Assembly: GCA_947303465.1 (NCBI GenBank)
Contig: CAMYYI010000008.1
Span: 1-64,000, forward strand
DNA length: 64,000 bases
Source: an uncultured Bacteroidales bacterium
GTDB lineage: Bacteria; Bacteroidota; Bacteroidia; Bacteroidales; UBA932
Direction of reading: 5' to 3'
The notes under the pieces were generated by a model that saw only the letters and a program-made list of their open reading frames with translations, did not search any database and had not been told where the DNA came from. Shown here piece after piece: positions 59,772 to 64,000 of the stretch. The translations under genes were made by a program, and so were the position numbers. The stretch's first letter is position 1. Each line of letters begins with the position of its first letter.

Positions 59772-61697
59772 ATGAACAAGCATTTCACCTTACCCTACGA
59801 AGGCGGGCTCATCCAGGACAATCTGCCTGCCGGCATTCTTCACAGCTACGAAAAGATTTGGACCAAGGTATTTGACGAGTCCCGTCCTGCATCCTATGAG
59901 ATTGCGGACCTCATAGTCAACTCCATCAACACCCATAAAGACGGACTCTTCCGCCTGGGACTCACTACCGGATCTACGCCTATTTCCCTTTACAACGAAC
60001 TGGCCCGCCGCTGCGCTTCCGGCCAGGTTTCTTTCAAGAACGTAGAGATCGTATCCATCGACGAGTACTATCCTTTCTCCAAGGATGCGCTCCAGAGCCG
60101 TAACTGCCGGCTCCACGACGCACTTCTGGACAAGGTGGACATACTTCCGGAGAACGTGCATATCCCCGACGGCTCCGTCCCTCAGAAGGACCTCACCGAA
60201 TATTGCCGCGAGTTCGATGCCATTGCCACCGGGCTTGACCTGCTGGTCATAGGAATTGGCGAGCGTGGCCAGGTAGGCTTCAACGAGGCCGGCTCCAACG
60301 ACAAGACCCGCACCCGTGTAGTCCGTCTGCCTTATTCTTCCCGCAAGCGTCAGGCAGACAACTTCAACAATGATGTGGCAGCTACTCCGGACAAGGCTAT
60401 CACCGTAGGTATCAGCACCATGCTCTCCGCCAAGAAGATAGTGCTCATGGCCTGGGGCGAAGGAAAGGCACCGGCGGTGAAGGCAATTGCGGAAGGCGAG
60501 ATAGATTCTTCCTGCCCTGCTTCCTACCTCCAGCGTCACGACCATATCTCTTTCTATGTTGATGAGGCTGCGGCCAGTCTGCTCACCCGTTCCGTGGCTC
60601 CATGGCTGGTAGGCCCCTGCGACTGGACGCCCAAGTTTGTGCGCAAGGCCGTCGTATGGCTCTGCCAGACCGTGCACAAACCCATACTTAAGCTCAAGGA
60701 TAAGGATTATCTGGACAACAACCTTGGCGAGCTGCTGGAGAAGGTGGGATCCTTCGACCAGATCAACATAAAGGTATTCAACGACCTGCAGCATACGATT
60801 ACAGGCTGGCCGGGCGGCAAGCCGAATGCGGACGACAGCACCCGTCCCGTAAGCGCGACGCCTTTCCCCAAGACGGTTCTCATTTTCTCTCCCCATCCGG
60901 ACGATGACGTAATCTCCATGGGAGGAACTTTCATCCGTCTTGCCTCCCAGGGTCACGACGTGCATGTTGCTTACGAAACCTCCGGCAACGTGGCAGTCAA
61001 CGACGATTTCGTGCTGCAGATGATAGACTGCTCCGCGCAGCTGGGCTACGCAGACAAGTTTGCCGAGGTGAAGGCGCTGGTGGATTCCAAGGTCCCCGGC
61101 GAGCCCGAGCCCAGGGCGCTCCTTAACATCAAGGGGGCTATACGACGCAGCGAGGCCCGCGGCGCCGTGCGCTCCTTCGGCCTGAACGACAATACCAACG
61201 TGCACTTCCTCAATCTTCCGTTCTATGAGTCGGGAGGCATAAAGAAGAACCCGAGAAGCCAGGCGGATGTGGACATCATCAAGGAACTCATCCTGAAGCT
61301 CAAGCCTCACATGATCTTCATGGCGGGCGACCTGGCGGACCCTCACGGTACGCACAGGGTGTGTACGGAGGCGGCTTTGGAGGCCCTGGAGCAACTGGAT
61401 AGGAAGGCGAATCCCTGGCTGGCGGACACTCACGTGTGGCTGTATCGCGGCGCATGGATGGAGTGGGAGCTGGGACGCGTAGATATGGCCGTTCCCCTGT
61501 CTCCGGACGAGGTGGTGAAGAAACGTCACGCAATCTTCCGTCACATTTCCCAGAAAGACATCGTTCCCTTCCCCGGTGAGGACTCCCGCGAGTTCTGGCA
61601 GAGGGCCGAGGAACGCACCCAGAATACCGCCAAACTCTACGACGAACTTGGAATGGCGGAATATCAGGCAATGGAAGTATTCCTAAAACTATATTAA
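59772..61697 (+). CDS. NagB-like/PIG-L deacetylase fusion protein
   Basis: A 641-residue two-domain protein. Residues about 30-290 have the glucosamine-6-phosphate deaminase fold: LGLTTGSTPISLYNEL and SIDEYY with Asp97. The catalytic DGHIAFNEP motif is altered to RGQVGFNEA (165-173), replacing the catalytic Asp and His of classical NagB while keeping Glu172. Residues about 365-640 are a PIG-L/LmbE zinc deacetylase with HPDDD (375-379) and DPHGTHRVC. This fusion is common in Bacteroidota and is often annotated as a deaminase. The PIG-L half may deacetylate an amino sugar. A canonical nagB lies 4 nt downstream, so the first domain may sense or bind sugar phosphate instead. Confidence 0.88.
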   Translation: MNKHFTLPYEGGLIQDNLPAGILHSYEKIWTKVFDESRPASYEIADLIVNSINTHKDGLFRLGLTTGSTPISLYNELARRCASGQVSFKNVEIVSIDEYYPFSKDALQSRNCRLHDALLDKVDILPENVHIPDGSVPQKDLTEYCREFDAIATGLDLLVIGIGERGQVGFNEAGSNDKTRTRVVRLPYSSRKRQADNFNNDVAATPDKAITVGISTMLSAKKIVLMAWGEGKAPAVKAIAEGEIDSSCPASYLQRHDHISFYVDEAAASLLTRSVAPWLVGPCDWTPKFVRKAVVWLCQTVHKPILKLKDKDYLDNNLGELLEKVGSFDQINIKVFNDLQHTITGWPGGKPNADDSTRPVSATPFPKTVLIFSPHPDDDVISMGGTFIRLASQGHDVHVAYETSGNVAVNDDFVLQMIDCSAQLGYADKFAEVKALVDSKVPGEPEPRALLNIKGAIRRSEARGAVRSFGLNDNTNVHFLNLPFYESGGIKKNPRSQADVDIIKELILKLKPHMIFMAGDLADPHGTHRVCTEAALEALEQLDRKANPWLADTHVWLYRGAWMEWELGRVDMAVPLSPDEVVKKRHAIFRHISQKDIVPFPGEDSREFWQRAEERTQNTAKLYDELGMAEYQAMEVFLKLY

Positions 61698-61701
61698 TAA
61701 T

Positions 61702-62481
61702 ATGAAACTAATTATTCGCGACACCATGGTGGAGGCCTCCGTTTGGGCGGCCCGTTACATTGCAGACAAGATTAACGAAAAAGCGGCACGTACAAGCGAG
61801 CCTTTCGTGATTGGCCTCTGCACCGGTTCTACTCCTATAGAGACCTACAACGAACTTATCCGCCTGGTCAAGGCCGGCAAGGTTTCCTTCAAGAATGTGA
61901 TTTCGTTCAACATGGACGAGTATGTGGCCCTGCCTGTCGAGCACCCGGAGAGCTATCACAGCTTCATGCACAAGTACCTCTTCGACCATATCGATGAGCC
62001 CGAGGCCAATATCCATATCCTCAATGGCAACGCTCCCGACCTGGCTGCAGAGTGTGCAGCATACGAGAAGGCCATTGAGAAGGCAGGCGGCTTCGACCTG
62101 TTCCTCGGTGGTGTGGGAGAAGACGGCCACATCGCATTCAACGAGCCTTTCTCCTCGCTTGAGTCCCGTACCCGCGTCATCACCCTCACCCCTCAGACCC
62201 GCGAGGTCAACTCCCGTTTCTTCGACAACGATCCCGAGAAGGTGCCCGCACAGGCCCTGTCCGTAGGCGTTGCAACCGTCATGGGAGCCAAGGAGGTAGT
62301 GGTGCTTGCATTCGGTTCCAAGAAGGCTCACGCCGTCAAAGATGCCGTCGAGGGCCCCATCTCACATTATTGCACCCTCAGCGCCATGCAGATGCATCCC
62401 GCCGGCATTATTGCCTGTGACGATGCTGCCGCCGGCGAGCTGCGCGTAAACAGCTACCGCTACTTCAAGGCTACCGAGTAG
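61702..62481 (+). CDS. nagB: Glucosamine-6-phosphate deaminase
   Basis: Converts glucosamine 6-phosphate to fructose 6-phosphate and ammonium. The 259 residues are full length. GLCTGSTPIETYNELIRLVK binds phosphate, SFNMDEYVAL has the catalytic Asp, and GVGEDGHIAFNEPFSSLESR contains the intact Asp/His/Glu set. It lies 4 nt after the fusion gene. Fructose 6-phosphate is also the product of the mannitol route next door. Confidence 0.96.
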   Translation: MKLIIRDTMVEASVWAARYIADKINEKAARTSEPFVIGLCTGSTPIETYNELIRLVKAGKVSFKNVISFNMDEYVALPVEHPESYHSFMHKYLFDHIDEPEANIHILNGNAPDLAAECAAYEKAIEKAGGFDLFLGGVGEDGHIAFNEPFSSLESRTRVITLTPQTREVNSRFFDNDPEKVPAQALSVGVATVMGAKEVVVLAFGSKKAHAVKDAVEGPISHYCTLSAMQMHPAGIIACDDAAAGELRVNSYRYFKATE

Positions 62482-62485
62482 CGTT

Positions 62486-63709
62486 TTGAGCGCTGTCTCG
62501 ACCATAATCAGGAAGTGGACCGATACCAGTCTGGTGATTAGAATAGCCATCGGACTGGTTATCGGCGCCGTTCTCGGACTTTTAGTTCCCCAGTGGACCG
62601 GAATCGGGATTCTGGGGCATATTTTTGTAAGTGCGCTCAAGGCCATAGCCCCCGTTCTGGTGGCCTTCCTTGTGTGCTCTTCAATCGCCAAGGCACAGGG
62701 CGGGCTTGGACCCCGCTTCCGTACTGTCATTATCCTGTATCTGTCCGCCACGCTCCTGGCGGCAGCTGTAGCAGTTACGGGGAGTTTTCTCTTCCCGGTA
62801 ACTGTTGACCTCAAGGATGCAGCCAGCGGATCCGCTCCGGGCGGGCTCGCAGACGTGTTCAAGAACCTGCTCTCCAATATGGTCATGAATCCGCTGCAGG
62901 CAGTCGCCTCGGCCAATTACATTGGCATACTGTTCTGGGCGGTGATTATGGGCTTCGGGTTCAAGCTTGTGGCGAGCGACAGCACCATAAATGTGATTTC
63001 CGAGATTTCCGATGTAATAACCGTGGTTGTTAAATGGATTATCCAGTTTGCACCTTTCGGCGTTCTCGGTCTGGTGTTTACGGCGGTGTCCGAGAGCGGC
63101 CTGGACATATTCACAACCTATGGCCGCCTGCTTCTGCTGCTCGTGGGGTGCATGCTTTTCAGCGTCTTGCTTGTGAATCCGCTGATATCTTTCATCGCTA
63201 CCCGGCAGAATCCTTATCCGCTGCTTTTCACCTGCTTGAAGGAAAGCGGCATCAACGCTTTCTTCACCCGTTCTTCCGCTGCAAACATCCCCATCAACAT
63301 GGAGCTTTGCAGGAAGCTCGGGGTAGAGGAGGACTTCTACTCGGTAAGTATCCCCCTGGGCGCCACGGTCAACATGAACGGAGCTGCCGTTACCATCACC
63401 GTCATGACCCTGGCGGTAGCTCACACCATGGGAATAGAGGTGAGCTTTGCCTCCGCCCTTTTCCTGAGCGTGATTGCGACTCTGGGGGCCTGCGGTGCAT
63501 CCGGGGTGGCCGGCGGTTCGCTGCTGCTCATTCCCATGGCCTGTTCCTTCTTCGGCATTCCCAATGACGTTGCCATGCAGGCCGTCGCCATAGGGTTCAT
63601 CATAGGAGTGGTGCAGGATTCAGTGGAAACTGCTGTCAATTCCAGCGGAGACGCTTTTTTCACAGCTACGGCTGAGTATCATAACAGGCGCAAGGATGGA
63701 AGAAGTTAA
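62486..63709 (+). CDS. sstT: Serine/threonine:sodium symporter SstT
   Basis: Inner-membrane dicarboxylate/amino acid:cation symporter of 407 residues. The family features are SALKAIAPVLVAFLVCSSIA, the helical hairpin FFTRSSAANIPINMELCRKL, SIPLGATVNMNGAAVTITVM (NMNG) and SLLLIPMACSFFGIP. The best match by memory is SstT. The start is TTG at 62486, 4 nt after nagB, because no other start lies before the first membrane helix. Its end overlaps the next gene by 14 nt. Confidence 0.92.
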   Translation: MSAVSTIIRKWTDTSLVIRIAIGLVIGAVLGLLVPQWTGIGILGHIFVSALKAIAPVLVAFLVCSSIAKAQGGLGPRFRTVIILYLSATLLAAAVAVTGSFLFPVTVDLKDAASGSAPGGLADVFKNLLSNMVMNPLQAVASANYIGILFWAVIMGFGFKLVASDSTINVISEISDVITVVVKWIIQFAPFGVLGLVFTAVSESGLDIFTTYGRLLLLLVGCMLFSVLLVNPLISFIATRQNPYPLLFTCLKESGINAFFTRSSAANIPINMELCRKLGVEEDFYSVSIPLGATVNMNGAAVTITVMTLAVAHTMGIEVSFASALFLSVIATLGACGASGVAGGSLLLIPMACSFFGIPNDVAMQAVAIGFIIGVVQDSVETAVNSSGDAFFTATAEYHNRRKDGRS

Positions 63710-64000
63710 GCTGCATTGGTACGCCCTGAAGGTGTTCTGGCGCCGCATCGGGAAGATTAAGGATCAGTTCGACGAAAGGGGGCTCGAGTACTATGCCCAG
63801 AACATCCTGCCTTCGTACATGTTCGTCCGTACCGACGTCAGGACAATAAAGAAACTGCGTCAGGAGTTCTTCGGCAAGTTTTACGTGTACTCCGATATCA
63901 AGACCAAGGAGCCCACGGTGGTGCCGGACAAGGAACTGGAAATCTTCCGCATCGTAACCTCTTCCGGCGATACCGGGCTGCAGTTCCTGGACAGCGACCC
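63696..64000 (+). CDS. NusG-like transcription antiterminator (UpxY-type), partial
   Basis: Runs off the window after about 101 codons. The visible part is the NusG N-terminal domain: LHWYALKVFWRRIGKIKDQF, then LEYYAQNILPSYMFVRTDVR. UpxY proteins of this type stand at the head of capsular polysaccharide operons in Bacteroidales and promote transcription through them. The ATG at 63696 overlaps the sstT stop by 14 nt and has a near Shine-Dalgarno (AAGGA) directly before it. A KOW domain would follow outside the window. Confidence 0.82.
   Translation, partial: MEEVKLHWYALKVFWRRIGKIKDQFDERGLEYYAQNILPSYMFVRTDVRTIKKLRQEFFGKFYVYSDIKTKEPTVVPDKELEIFRIVTSSGDTGLQFLDSD

Noticed and set aside
1..64000. 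Transposases, integrases, tRNA or rRNA genes
   Set aside because: None was recognised in open frames or intergenic DNA; most gaps are under 200 bp and are filled by promoters, terminators and the repeats listed.

Overview
This window comes from a member of the Bacteroidales (phylum Bacteroidota) with a GC content that looks to be in the mid-50s percent. The evidence is the gene set: the Bacteroidota-type omega subunit RpoZ, TonB-dependent receptors, NigD-like, DUF4876-like and DUF6850-like surface proteins, fimbrillin-like lipoproteins, fused KorA, a NagB/PIG-L fusion, and a UpxY/NusG-like gene. The promoters also follow the Bacteroidota pattern, TTTG-N19-21-TAnnTTTG. I cannot fix the family or genus. 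I saw no rRNA, tRNA, CRISPR array, integrase or transposase.

Layout. 1-5.1 kb (minus): the dcw cell-wall cluster mraZ-rsmH-ftsL-like-ftsI-murE behind candidate MraZ boxes. 5.3-6.8 kb: a secreted histidine phosphatase. 6.86-9.17 kb (plus): an overlapping LEA14-like lipoprotein, SPOR-like protein and rpoN. 9.2-19.07 kb (minus): an 11-gene run, pdxJ, Skp-like lipoprotein, glycosyltransferase, periplasmic-binding-like protein, trxB, bamD, rpoZ, recN, a Fur-family regulator, a NigD-like lipoprotein and an organophosphate transporter. 19.1-23.8 kb (plus): nadK-uppS-bamA-skp. 23.8-28.06 kb (plus): korA-korB-gdhA, which couples 2-oxoglutarate synthesis to glutamate. A PHP phosphoesterase and rpsU follow.

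29.8-44.2 kb is the accessory surface region. A plus-strand pair (49-aa peptide plus a 1244-aa repeat lipoprotein) lies next to a six-gene minus-strand operon: 40-aa peptide, fimbrillin-like lipoprotein, caspase-fold (C25-like) protein, TonB-dependent receptor, DUF4876-like lipoprotein and DUF6850-like barrel. The two small peptides are clearly related and each sits 11-12 nt upstream of a lipoprotein gene. I consider this the best candidate for an undescribed system. A divergent STAND-type ATPase borders the operon.

45.5-48.0 kb holds rplU-rpmA, serS and ruvC, followed by an outer-membrane barrel and a second organophosphate transporter. 52.5-62.5 kb is a sugar block: HPr, enzyme I, MtlD and mannitol EIICBA form a complete mannitol phosphotransferase route, which is uncommon in Bacteroidales. 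A NagB-like/PIG-L fusion and a canonical nagB follow. sstT and the start of a NusG-like antiterminator close the window, so a polysaccharide locus may lie just to the right.

Non-coding structure is rich. Two copies of a 109-bp hairpin element lie directly 3' of stop codons. A 210-bp element has perfect 26-bp terminal inverted repeats. A family of GTCATTCTGAGCG-type palindromic repeats has entered intergenic DNA and, in frame, the coding sequences of ptsI and mtlA.
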